DNA of 64,000 bases, from contig NZ_CP048659.1 of NCBI RefSeq assembly GCF_015218165.1, forward strand, positions 3,162,001 through 3,226,000. Direction: 5' to 3'. Shown here in pieces: positions 57,601 through 64,000 of the stretch. This stretch comes from Acinetobacter piscicola. Its GTDB lineage: Bacteria; Pseudomonadota; Gammaproteobacteria; Pseudomonadales; Moraxellaceae. Position 1 is the stretch's first letter. Each line of letters opens with the position of its first letter. The notes beneath the pieces were generated by a model, which was given only the letters and a program-made list of their open reading frames with translations, was not told the DNA's origin and ran no database searches. The position numbers and the translations under genes are program-made.

Positions 57601-58527
57601 ATGACATTTTCTTTATCTAGCACACAATTAGGTTCTTTGTTTGCTTTGGGTGCTGCATTTTTGTTTAGTACCAAAGCTATTTTCATTAAACAAGCCTATG
57701 CACTATCACCTTTGGTCGATGGCACAGTACTGATGGCATTGCGTATGGCAAGTGCTTTGCCATTTTTTCTCTTGTTGTGTTGGTTAAACCGTAAACATAG
57801 TCAAAATATTACACTGAAAGATTGGGGGCTGTTAGTTTTTGCGGGTTTACTTGGTTATTACTTTTCAAGTTGGTTAGACTTTTCAGGGTTAATGTATATC
57901 AGTGCATCCTTGGAAAGAATTATTTTATTTTTATATCCAACTTTAACCGTATTGGCATCTTGCGCGATCTATAAACAAAAACTCAGCGTCAAAAGTCTTA
58001 TTGCTATTGCTTTAAGCTACGGTGGTACTGTAATTGTGATGTTACAAGAGCAAAGTACCGTTACACATGAAGGTAATTTTTGGCTCGGGGTCAGCTTGGT
58101 ATTTGCAAGTGCAATCAGTTTTGCAGCCTATTTGCTCTTAACCCCTCGTTTAATCGTGCGTTTTGGTTCGTGGAACTTTACAGGTTTAGCACTCAGTGTT
58201 GCATGTATAGGGACATTGACCCATTTTCTGATTGCGACCCCACAACCTTTGACTTTACTTGCTCAGTTACCGCGTGAAATTATTGGGTATGGCATTGCTT
58301 TGGGTTTATTGGTCACGGTTTTACCCACCATTTTAATTGCGCAAAGTATTTCCCGTTTAGGTGCAGCACAATCTGCAATGATTGGCTCTATTGGACCAAT
58401 TTTAACCATTATTTTAGCTGTTGCTTTATTGGGCGAGCAGATGAATAGTATTCAATGGTTTGGTTGCATCTTAAATATCATTGGTGTCATGATGATCACA
58501 TTATCCAAGAAGAAACTTGCAAGTTAA
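57601..58527 (+). CDS. EamA/DMT family transporter
   Basis: This 308-residue membrane protein of the drug/metabolite transporter superfamily has ten hydrophobic segments arranged as two EamA repeats (first from GAAFLFSTKAIFIKQAYAL, second from FASAISFAAYLLLTPRL). The substrate cannot be predicted; relatives export amino acids or other metabolites. It ends 24 bases before ldcA, and both may be one transcript. Confidence 0.87.
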   Translation: MTFSLSSTQLGSLFALGAAFLFSTKAIFIKQAYALSPLVDGTVLMALRMASALPFFLLLCWLNRKHSQNITLKDWGLLVFAGLLGYYFSSWLDFSGLMYISASLERIILFLYPTLTVLASCAIYKQKLSVKSLIAIALSYGGTVIVMLQEQSTVTHEGNFWLGVSLVFASAISFAAYLLLTPRLIVRFGSWNFTGLALSVACIGTLTHFLIATPQPLTLLAQLPREIIGYGIALGLLVTVLPTILIAQSISRLGAAQSAMIGSIGPILTIILAVALLGEQMNSIQWFGCILNIIGVMMITLSKKKLAS

Positions 58528-58551
58528 ACCGTATAAAATTTTGGAATAAAT

Positions 58552-59433
58552 ATGCATTTTAGAATTGTTTCGCCTAGCGCATGTGTAGATGTTGAAAATA
58601 TTAAATTAGCTCAAACTCAGCTTGAACAACTGGGTCATCAAGTCAGTTTAGGCACTCATGTTTTTGCTCAATATCGCTATTTGGCAGGTACAGTCGAACA
58701 ACGTCTTTCAGACTTAAAAATGGCGTGTTTAGATCCTGAAGTCGATGCTATTTGGTTGGCACGCGGTGGCTCTGGAGCAGCCATGCTCGTGCCTTATCTA
58801 GAAAACTGGATATTAAACAAACCGATTATTGGCTATTCAGATGCAACCGTGTTGCTAAACTATGTTGCAATGCATCACGGTCAGGCGTTACATGCACCTG
58901 TATTTTCTGAAATTGCTGTAAAAAATTTAGCTCAGCATACGCTTTCACCCGATGCCCAATCTGTTATTCAACTGCTTGATGCTCAACGTTTAGCTTTAAC
59001 GTCAGAAAATGTTTATCCACTCACGCAGATTTATTCAAATCATGCTCAAGCCTGTTCAGGTCAACTCAAAGTGTTAGGGGGAAATCTTACCGTATTGTGC
59101 AGTCTACAAGGGACAAGTAATGCATTGAAATTAGAGCAACCGAGTATGCTCTTACTCGAAGACGTTGGTGAACCCTATTACCGTATTGAGCGTGCATTGA
59201 CACAGCTATTACAAAGCCTTGATCTCTCGAACTTAAAAGGATTGGTCCTCGGTGATTTCTATGCATGCCCTCAAAAAAATGTTCCTCAAAGTATTGGAGA
59301 AATTGTTGCCGAACATTTAGAGCCATTAAACATTCCACTTTATCAATGTGATTGGTTTGGGCACGGTGCGAGTAACCAGCCATTTTGGATTGGAAAAAAC
59401 GGGAATATTTCAGCATCACAGTTGATTATCTAA
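58552..59433 (+). CDS. ldcA: Muramoyltetrapeptide LD-carboxypeptidase
   Basis: LdcA (S66 family) removes the terminal D-alanine from cytoplasmic murein tetrapeptides during cell-wall recycling. The 293-residue protein has the opening FRIVSPSACVD, the nucleophile Ser in LARGGSGAAMLVPYL near residue 74, the Glu in LLLEDVGEPYYRIERAL, and the His in WFGHGASNQPFWIG. This completes the Ser-Glu-His triad. It follows the EamA gene. Confidence 0.9.
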   Translation: MHFRIVSPSACVDVENIKLAQTQLEQLGHQVSLGTHVFAQYRYLAGTVEQRLSDLKMACLDPEVDAIWLARGGSGAAMLVPYLENWILNKPIIGYSDATVLLNYVAMHHGQALHAPVFSEIAVKNLAQHTLSPDAQSVIQLLDAQRLALTSENVYPLTQIYSNHAQACSGQLKVLGGNLTVLCSLQGTSNALKLEQPSMLLLEDVGEPYYRIERALTQLLQSLDLSNLKGLVLGDFYACPQKNVPQSIGEIVAEHLEPLNIPLYQCDWFGHGASNQPFWIGKNGNISASQLII

Positions 59434-59475
59434 TGTTCTAAGTCATCACTTTCAAGTATCCAAGCCTTCACCTGA

Positions 59476-59857
59476 ATTAATCCAAACACACTTTATAATC
59501 CACGTGCATTTGCGTATAGTCACATCACTGAAGTGAAGCATTTTTTAAGAATTCTGTATATTTCAGGACAAGATGGTGAAACACGACAGGGGCAATTATC
59601 AAGTGATTTTGCAGTACGAACTCATCAGGCTTTTGCAAATTTACAACTGGCCTTGGCTGATGTAGATACATCACTCTTTGATATTGCCGTCTTACGAATT
59701 TTAGTGGTAGATCATTCTACAAAGAAGCATCAAAGCTTAATTCAAGAAATGCAACATTTATGGAAAAATCACGTTTTCCCTGCATGTATATTGATTCCTA
59801 TGTCTTGCACTGTCCGCAATGCAGTTTGACATTGAAGCAGCAGCCTATTGTTTATAA
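59476..59857 (+). pseudogene. RidA-family protein, degraded
   Basis: The frame from 59476 encodes a clear RidA (YjgF/UK114) N-terminus (NPNTLYNPRAFAYSHITEV) but has no start codon and is preceded by TGA. It continues through RILYISGQDGETRQGQ and LADVDTSLFDIAVLRILVV, but after FPACILIP it goes out of frame and ends at a premature TGA (59827-59829). Reading one base over restores LCLALSAMQFDIEAAAYC to a stop at 59857. So the gene has lost its start and has a frameshift near 59800. RidA proteins hydrolyse reactive enamines or imines. A GTG at 59533 could start a fragment, but it would lack both conserved ends. Confidence 0.78.
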
Positions 59858-59875
59858 ACCCCATACGGAGCTTTT

Positions 59876-61063
59876 ATGCAACCTCAACTCGATATTAGCC
59901 AAAATAAAGGATTATTGTGGCTGATGGCGATCTCCTGTGGTTTATGTGCAGGTGCGAACTATTATTGCCAACCTTTAGTGCATTCGATTCAACAATATTT
60001 TCAAGTCCCTGAATCACAGGTGGCACTGACTGTAACTTTTGCACAAGTGTCTTATGCTTTAGGGCTATTATTTATTGTGCCTGTTGGCGATATTGTAAAT
60101 AAAACCAAGTTTATTCCTTTATTGATGTTTTTTGCCGCAATCGGTTTATTACTTTGTGCTTTTGCTGTGAATTTACCCATGCTTTGGCTCGGTACAGTCA
60201 TCGCAGGATTATTTTCTGTGGCTGCACAAGTTTTGATTCCCTTGGCAACGATGGCAGTCAAGCCTGAAAAAACGGGTGAAGTCATTGGCTTTTTAATGAG
60301 TGGTTTATTGGTTGGATTATTACTTTCGACCAGTTTGGCAGGTTTACTCTCTAACTTATTTCACTGGAAAGTGATCTATGCCCTAAGTTCTATATTGATG
60401 TTAATTTTAGCATTTTTATTAAGAACTCGTTTGCCTGCAGTACCTACATTTAAGATGAGTTATCGTAAAATTTTTCAGTCGATGGCAACGTTGATTGTTG
60501 AAGAAAAACGTTTAGTCTATCGCTCATTGATTGGCGGTTTTGCCTTTGCTGCAATGAGTATTTTATTTTCAACCATTGCCGTTCTACTCACTTCAAAACC
60601 TTTTGAACTCCCCGATGTCATGGTGGGCGTTGCGACACTCATCGGTGTCTTTGGCGCACTCAGTACTACAAAAATCGGTAAAATCGCAGACAAAGGCTAT
60701 ACCAATCGTTTAACCCTCATCGGTGTGATTATTTTAGCCTGTAGTTGGGTATTTTTATATTTTGGCGGCACATCGCTCTTCAGTTATATCATCGGGTATG
60801 GTGTGATTAGCCTTGGTTTAGCCATCGTGCACAGTAGTAACCAAAACATTATTTTCCGTTTACGCCCTGATGCAAAATCTCGTATTAATTCAATTTATAT
60901 GACAGCTTATTTTACGGGTGGTGCGTGTGGGTCAGCACTTGGTGTTTATGCTTGGCATCATGGTGGGTGGACAATGACTTGTCTCGTTGGTTTGTGTTTA
61001 GTCCTTTGTTCAGCATTTTTTGCACTGCTAGACCGCTTATTTTTAAATAAAATCCAAGCTTAA
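59876..61063 (+). CDS. MFS transporter
   Basis: This is a 395-residue 12-helix major facilitator (MFS_1) that opens with LMAISCGLCAGANYYCQPLVHSI. This N-terminus is typical of a group of uncharacterised proteobacterial permeases often annotated as YfcJ- or sugar-efflux-like. The TM2-3 loop is VPVGDIVNKTK, and the central loop is short. Substrate unknown. It sits after the broken ridA-like gene with an 18-base gap and has its own terminator. Confidence 0.85.
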   Translation: MQPQLDISQNKGLLWLMAISCGLCAGANYYCQPLVHSIQQYFQVPESQVALTVTFAQVSYALGLLFIVPVGDIVNKTKFIPLLMFFAAIGLLLCAFAVNLPMLWLGTVIAGLFSVAAQVLIPLATMAVKPEKTGEVIGFLMSGLLVGLLLSTSLAGLLSNLFHWKVIYALSSILMLILAFLLRTRLPAVPTFKMSYRKIFQSMATLIVEEKRLVYRSLIGGFAFAAMSILFSTIAVLLTSKPFELPDVMVGVATLIGVFGALSTTKIGKIADKGYTNRLTLIGVIILACSWVFLYFGGTSLFSYIIGYGVISLGLAIVHSSNQNIIFRLRPDAKSRINSIYMTAYFTGGACGSALGVYAWHHGGWTMTCLVGLCLVLCSAFFALLDRLFLNKIQA

Positions 61064-61073
61064 AACCCATGCA

Positions 61074-61100
61074 AAATCCCACAATATGTGAGGGATTTTT
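61074..61100 (+). terminator. Terminator after the MFS gene
   Basis: The stem AAATCCC / GGGATTT has a partly paired loop (CA/TG) and a T6 tail, 10 bases past the stop. Confidence 0.7.
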
Positions 61101-61103
61101 TGC

Positions 61104-61748
61104 TTAAGACACCTGAACTACAGGGTAAAAGGGTTTACCTAAATCTATAATCTTTTCATTTTCCAATAAGATATGCATAAATGTAGGCAACACTGCGGTT
61201 AAAATATGACATGCATCCTGAATCTGTGCACGATTCACTGAGCTGTTATACGTCGAGCCACCATGCATAATTTGGTTACGTAAGGTATAGAGCCGATTAA
61301 AAATCACATATAGCACTTCCACGCTGTCTTTTTGTTGCAAAGCTTGATGTACTTTATTTTTATCTTTCTCGAAACTTATTTTCCACTCTTGTTGGCTGAT
61401 TTTTTGGTTTTGATAATCCCAAAAAGGTTGAAAAGTATAAGGATTATCAAGCAATATACGTATTGAATGACTATATTTCGTCCAAATTAAATAGTAAATT
61501 TTATGTTCAGTATCCGCCTGACACAGTTCCAATAAGAAGCGTCTAAATTGCTGTCGATCTTTGATGTCATCACCGTCTTGCGCATAAATTGCGTTGAATG
61601 CAACCCATAAACTGATAAATTTTAAATCTAAACTTTTATCTAATAATATAGCTTGTTTCAACCAACTCAAACCACGATGAATTCTTAAATTAAATTGGTC
61701 TGAATTTTGCGCTTTCTTACTTTTGTAAGTTTCTTCTAAAACCAACAT
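61104..61748 (-). CDS. HEPN domain protein (Apea-like)
   Basis: This 214-residue all-helical protein has no signal peptide or membrane segment. The motif Arg157-Asn-x-x-x-His162 in LRNQIMHGG near the C-terminus is the R-x4-H signature of HEPN ribonucleases, and the region around ISLWVAFNAIYA is typical of the Apea-like HEPN group. HEPN proteins are RNases of toxin-antitoxin, abortive-infection and CRISPR systems, or inactive RNA binders. No MNT nucleotidyltransferase or other antitoxin is adjacent. It lies between an MFS gene and the dusA-prophage junction. Family is fairly sure, function open. Confidence 0.72.
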   Translation of the reverse strand: MLVLEETYKSKKAQNSDQFNLRIHRGLSWLKQAILLDKSLDLKFISLWVAFNAIYAQDGDDIKDRQQFRRFLLELCQADTEHKIYYLIWTKYSHSIRILLDNPYTFQPFWDYQNQKISQQEWKISFEKDKNKVHQALQQKDSVEVLYVIFNRLYTLRNQIMHGGSTYNSSVNRAQIQDACHILTAVLPTFMHILLENEKIIDLGKPFYPVVQVS

Positions 61749-61954
61749 GGTTTATCACTCCATTCTTTATATTTATAAAATTACATTACTGAAATTTAAG
61801 CGATGCATCAAGCCTAAATATTTAACTTTATTTAAAATAACTAAAACACGAGCAATAAAATTGCGACAAAAATTATGCATTATCACAGTACTGTAGATTT
61901 ATAACTAAAACCCGTATAATTTGCCCTTTCGTTTTGCTCCTTGTGGATTATGTT

Positions 61955-62017
61955 ATGTCTGATCTCCATTCTTTACAGCCTCGCATTTCGGTTGCCCCGA
62001 TGATGGATTGGCAATAA
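61955..62017 (+). pseudogene. dusA: 5' fragment of dusA, cut by a prophage
   Basis: From the ATG at 61955 the frame encodes MSDLHSLQPRISVAPMMDW, the unmistakable start of tRNA-dihydrouridine synthase A including the R-x-S-V-A-P-M-M-D-W strand of its FMN barrel. It then reads one more codon and stops at TAA. The downstream DNA is phage. The 5' end of dusA is a well-known prophage attachment site. The remainder of the gene should lie at the far prophage end, outside the window, unless the phage supplies a new start there. Confidence 0.9.
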
Positions 62018-62020
62018 CCA
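61995..62020. mobile_element. Predicted prophage attachment site in dusA
   Basis: dusA homology ends after the codons for Met-Met-Asp-Trp, around 62011. The att core should therefore lie within the preceding 15-25 bases, including CCGATGATGGATTGG. The exact core needs the other junction, which is not in the window. Confidence 0.6.
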
Positions 62021-62103
62021 TATACTTATTAATATAAATTCAATAACTTATAAATTTAATAAAATCAATAGTTGCAATATGGTTGCATATAAACGAAAAA
62101 ATA

Positions 62104-62127
62104 GCCCTCAGTCCGAAGACCAAGGGC
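62104..62127 (-). terminator. Terminator after the prophage endolysin
   Basis: GCCCT-CA-GTC-CGAA-GAC-CA-AGGGC is a symmetric stem with one internal mismatch pair. On the minus strand it reads into ATTTTTT. It lies about 130 bases past the endolysin stop. Confidence 0.65.
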
Positions 62128-62258
62128 ATAAAAATAAGTGGACAACGTAATAGTACAATAGCCCTCCTTAAAGAGCCTTAACGTGTACCCCGATACTTAT
62201 ATTTGTCGTAATCGAGTGAGCCGTGCAACCTTGGAGAAGAAGGCACAGCATTAAAGTC

Positions 62259-63005
62259 TTAATTGCGCTTTTCATAGTCAATCAGAACTTTGGCCACAGC
62301 TTTTGCTGCGATCCAATAACGTGCCTGATATGCTGCAAGCTCAGCTTCATTTGAGATAAAACCAAGTTCTACAATCAGACCACCGGCATTGATATAGCCC
62401 AAACTCCCCCGGGCCGATTGGCTCTGATCAATCCAGCCATCTTCACCACGTAATCGGCTACCCAAAGCCGTTGCCACAGCTGCTGACAAATCCTGAGCCA
62501 ATTCTTTATCTTGTGGCAGTGCAATTGTTTCAACTCCATTCGCCTGTTTGGAAGTAGCAGCATTCATATGGAATTCAACCGCAACACTAGATCCTTTGAT
62601 CAGCTTGATTGCCGATGAAAGCGGATCATTCTGCGATCCGGTACCATCGTTTTTGACCTGGACACCAGCTTCACGCAAATAAAAAGAAACCGCATTCCTG
62701 AAATTAGTCACCAGGTCAGCTTCTTTAATTTTGCCATTCACTGCACCAGGATCAGAATTACTATGGCCTGCAGTAATAGTGGCAAACCTCAAAGATTGTT
62801 GCTGCAGGTTTGGCTGTGCAATTTTACGACCTATCCAGCTCAAAGCTGGCAATACAGTGCCAATGATGAAAGGCGCATATTGCTGAGGAATAAAATTAAA
62901 GTCTAATGCCCATTGCAACACTAAAGCTGCAAGCATTAAAAAAGCTCCCAAAATCGGGAGCTTTACGGAAAGATATTTCCAGGCACTTTCGTTTATAAAA
63001 TTCAT
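62259..63005 (-). CDS. Prophage endolysin: N-acetylmuramoyl-L-alanine amidase with membrane N-terminus
   Basis: This 248-residue protein joins two parts. Residues 1-62 have two hydrophobic segments (LPILGAFLMLAALVLQW and PFIIGTVLPALSWIG), like a holin or signal-anchor module. Residues 73-245 are an Amidase_3 domain with zinc ligands His81 (AGHSNSDPGA), Glu95 and His146 (VEFHMNAA), and catalytic Glu213 (LIVELGFISNEAE). It cuts the amide between muramic acid and L-alanine for host lysis. The start at 63005 is chosen because the longer frame (from 63101) adds an unrelated basic stretch overlapping the upstream gene. Confidence 0.88.
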   Translation of the reverse strand: MNFINESAWKYLSVKLPILGAFLMLAALVLQWALDFNFIPQQYAPFIIGTVLPALSWIGRKIAQPNLQQQSLRFATITAGHSNSDPGAVNGKIKEADLVTNFRNAVSFYLREAGVQVKNDGTGSQNDPLSSAIKLIKGSSVAVEFHMNAATSKQANGVETIALPQDKELAQDLSAAVATALGSRLRGEDGWIDQSQSARGSLGYINAGGLIVELGFISNEAELAAYQARYWIAAKAVAKVLIDYEKRN

Positions 63006-63018
63006 GATTTTTCTCACT

Positions 63019-63414
63019 TCACGGTTTATTTTTCTGCTGATCAATTTGATTTCGTATTGCTGCAAGGTCTGTATCCATGCGGATCTGCTTAGATTCAGCA
63101 ATAGCCAATTTTTGATTCAGTAGAGCGTTATCTTTTTCAATTGCTTTATTCCCTTGAACAACATAGCCACCAAATCCAATAAGCATCGCAATAGCAGAAC
63201 CACCTAATGCTTTTGCAAAAGTGAGTCCGCCTTTAGCTCTGTTCATATCAGCCTGCAGCAAATCAATGTCACGTCGATTGGCTACAGCTTGGGACTGGTA
63301 ATGCTCATTACGTTCTGACAGTCGAATAACGTTGTTATTCAACACACCCATTTCTTGTCGGAGTTGATCGAGTTTCTTTTCAAGTCGCATTCCGTATGTT
63401 TCGCTGTCAGGCAT
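63019..63414 (-). CDS. Prophage coiled-coil membrane protein
   Basis: This 131-residue protein has an N-terminal coiled coil (about residues 5-65, rich in Leu, Glu and Arg), one hydrophobic segment (ALGGSAIAMLIGFGGYVVQG) and a second coiled coil. It lies 13 bases upstream of the endolysin, where inner-membrane spanins or lysis-accessory proteins are found, but the outer-membrane spanin partner is not visible. The start at 63414 follows a G-rich ribosome-binding site. The role in lysis is inferred from position. Confidence 0.65.
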   Translation of the reverse strand: MPDSETYGMRLEKKLDQLRQEMGVLNNNVIRLSERNEHYQSQAVANRRDIDLLQADMNRAKGGLTFAKALGGSAIAMLIGFGGYVVQGNKAIEKDNALLNQKLAIAESKQIRMDTDLAAIRNQIDQQKNKP

Positions 63415-63440
63415 ATGCCCCCCTATTTTTGGCAATAAAA

Positions 63441-63458
63441 AAGCACCCGAAGGTGCTT
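63441..63458 (-). terminator. Terminator after the tail gene
   Basis: AAGCACC / GGTGCTT with a CGAA/TTCG loop reads into TTTTTTATT on the minus strand. It separates the tail protein from the lysis genes. Confidence 0.78.
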
Positions 63459-63472
63459 AGAACTTGAAAAAT

Positions 63473-64000
63473 TTAACTTTCTGCAGTGGCTTGTGTGATC
63501 CGTGCCGAGTAATTCCATGATGTCGGCTTCCAAACATCTCGTGCAGCAACACGCACATAATATGTGGTCGTCGATTGCAAGCCAGTAATCGTGCAAGCAT
63601 TTTCGGTACCGGTCCAACGTGCTTCTGTTGAATCAGGATCAAAATTAGCATTGGTACTGATCCACACCTGGTAATCTTTCAGATCCGGTACTTCACTTGG
63701 AATCCAAGTCACTGTGATCGAATCTGCTGTTGCAGATGTGTACACATTCAACAATTGTGGTGGCACCGGATTACTGATATTCAGCTCCGCAAAGGTACTG
63801 ACAATCGAGCCGTTTTTACTTGCAACACGAATTGTATAAGCACGCTGAATACCGTCAATCTTGGCTTCATCCATACTGTAACTGTAATCAGTATTTGTCG
63901 TTTCAACTTCACGTAGCAATACACCACCTGACATGATTTGAACGATATACCCTGTGGCACCAGCTGCACTTTGCCATTGAACCTTAAAGCTTGTACCTTC
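63473..64000 (-). CDS. Prophage tail-tip protein, C-terminal part (partial)
   Basis: The frame is open to the window edge, so only the last 175 codons are seen. They contain a full fibronectin type III domain (about NPVPPQLLNVYTSATADSI to YYVRVAARDVW) and part of another upstream (SFKVQWQSAAGATGYIVQI). The arrangement fits the C-terminus of host-specificity protein J of siphophages, whose last domains contact the receptor. Recognition is by domain and position only. Confidence 0.75.
   Translation of the reverse strand, partial: EGTSFKVQWQSAAGATGYIVQIMSGGVLLREVETTNTDYSYSMDEAKIDGIQRAYTIRVASKNGSIVSTFAELNISNPVPPQLLNVYTSATADSITVTWIPSEVPDLKDYQVWISTNANFDPDSTEARWTGTENACTITGLQSTTTYYVRVAARDVWKPTSWNYSARITQATAES

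Larger units (their letters stand above)
62021..64000. mobile_element. Prophage, one end (continues past the window)
   Basis: From dusA to the window edge all genes are minus strand and phage-like: a tail-tip protein with fibronectin domains, a coiled-coil membrane protein and an endolysin with membrane anchor. The order tail, lysis, attachment end is normal for a tailed-phage late region. The integrase must be at the other end. 62018-62258 holds only terminators and non-coding DNA. Confidence 0.85.

Overview
The window is AT-rich chromosomal DNA from a gammaproteobacterium. The protein sequences look like Moraxellaceae, most likely Acinetobacter (inference from recognised families and gene order, not from a search). 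Most of it is housekeeping backbone with short intergenic gaps and many intrinsic terminators. The last 2 kb is one end of a prophage.

Layout. 1-5.3 kb (minus strand): yggT, proC, tilS, accA, ppx, with a PhoB-box-like site upstream of ppx. 5.5-8.4 kb (plus): trxA, rho with a C-rich leader, and an alanine-repeat lipoprotein. 8.4-24.1 kb (minus): the translation cluster thrS-infC / rpmI-rplT / pheS-pheT-ihfA in classical order, opened by two blocks of other genes. The 12.2-16.4 kb block holds two paralogous membrane proteins of unknown function, a NADAR protein, a broken acetyltransferase, a small unknown protein and a frameshifted ParB-like gene. The 17.3-21.6 kb block holds an MFS exporter, a TonB-domain protein, a YqaA-type membrane protein, a YfcG-type GST and a small heat-shock protein behind a ROSE-like RNA thermometer. 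24.4-27.3 kb: an orphan lipoprotein and an acyl-CoA ligase. 27.5-34.2 kb (minus): darP, NPr, rapZ, panC, panB, folK, pcnB, a ComEA-like protein and mazG. 34.3-43.8 kb: an SDR, relA, rlmD, a PolB-type exonuclease, cysM and the BarA/GacS hybrid kinase. 43.9-47.0 kb (plus): crotonase, 3-hydroxyisobutyrate-dehydrogenase-like and hydroxypyruvate-isomerase-like genes, then rsfS. 47.1-53.6 kb (minus): a frameshifted ammonium-transporter gene and a tricarballylate (tcuRABC-type) locus whose transporter carries an in-frame UGA. 53.8-56.7 kb: three-subunit transhydrogenase pntA1-pntA2-pntB. 57.6-61.1 kb (plus): EamA exporter, LD-carboxypeptidase, a broken ridA-like gene and an MFS transporter. 61.1-61.7 kb: a HEPN protein. 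61.95-64 kb: the 5' end of dusA cut after about 19 codons, followed by phage lysis and tail genes, so a prophage sits in dusA.

The main points for follow-up are: a complete three-hairpin ROSE-like thermometer; a PHO box at ppx; the split thrS-ihfA cluster with an orphan paralogue pair inside it; the dusA prophage junction; five damaged genes (GNAT, ParB-like, amt, tcuC, ridA-like) in one window; and AUU and UUG starts at infC and pcnB. I did not recognise a wholly new defence or biosynthetic system. The orphan paralogue pair is the best candidate for undescribed biology.
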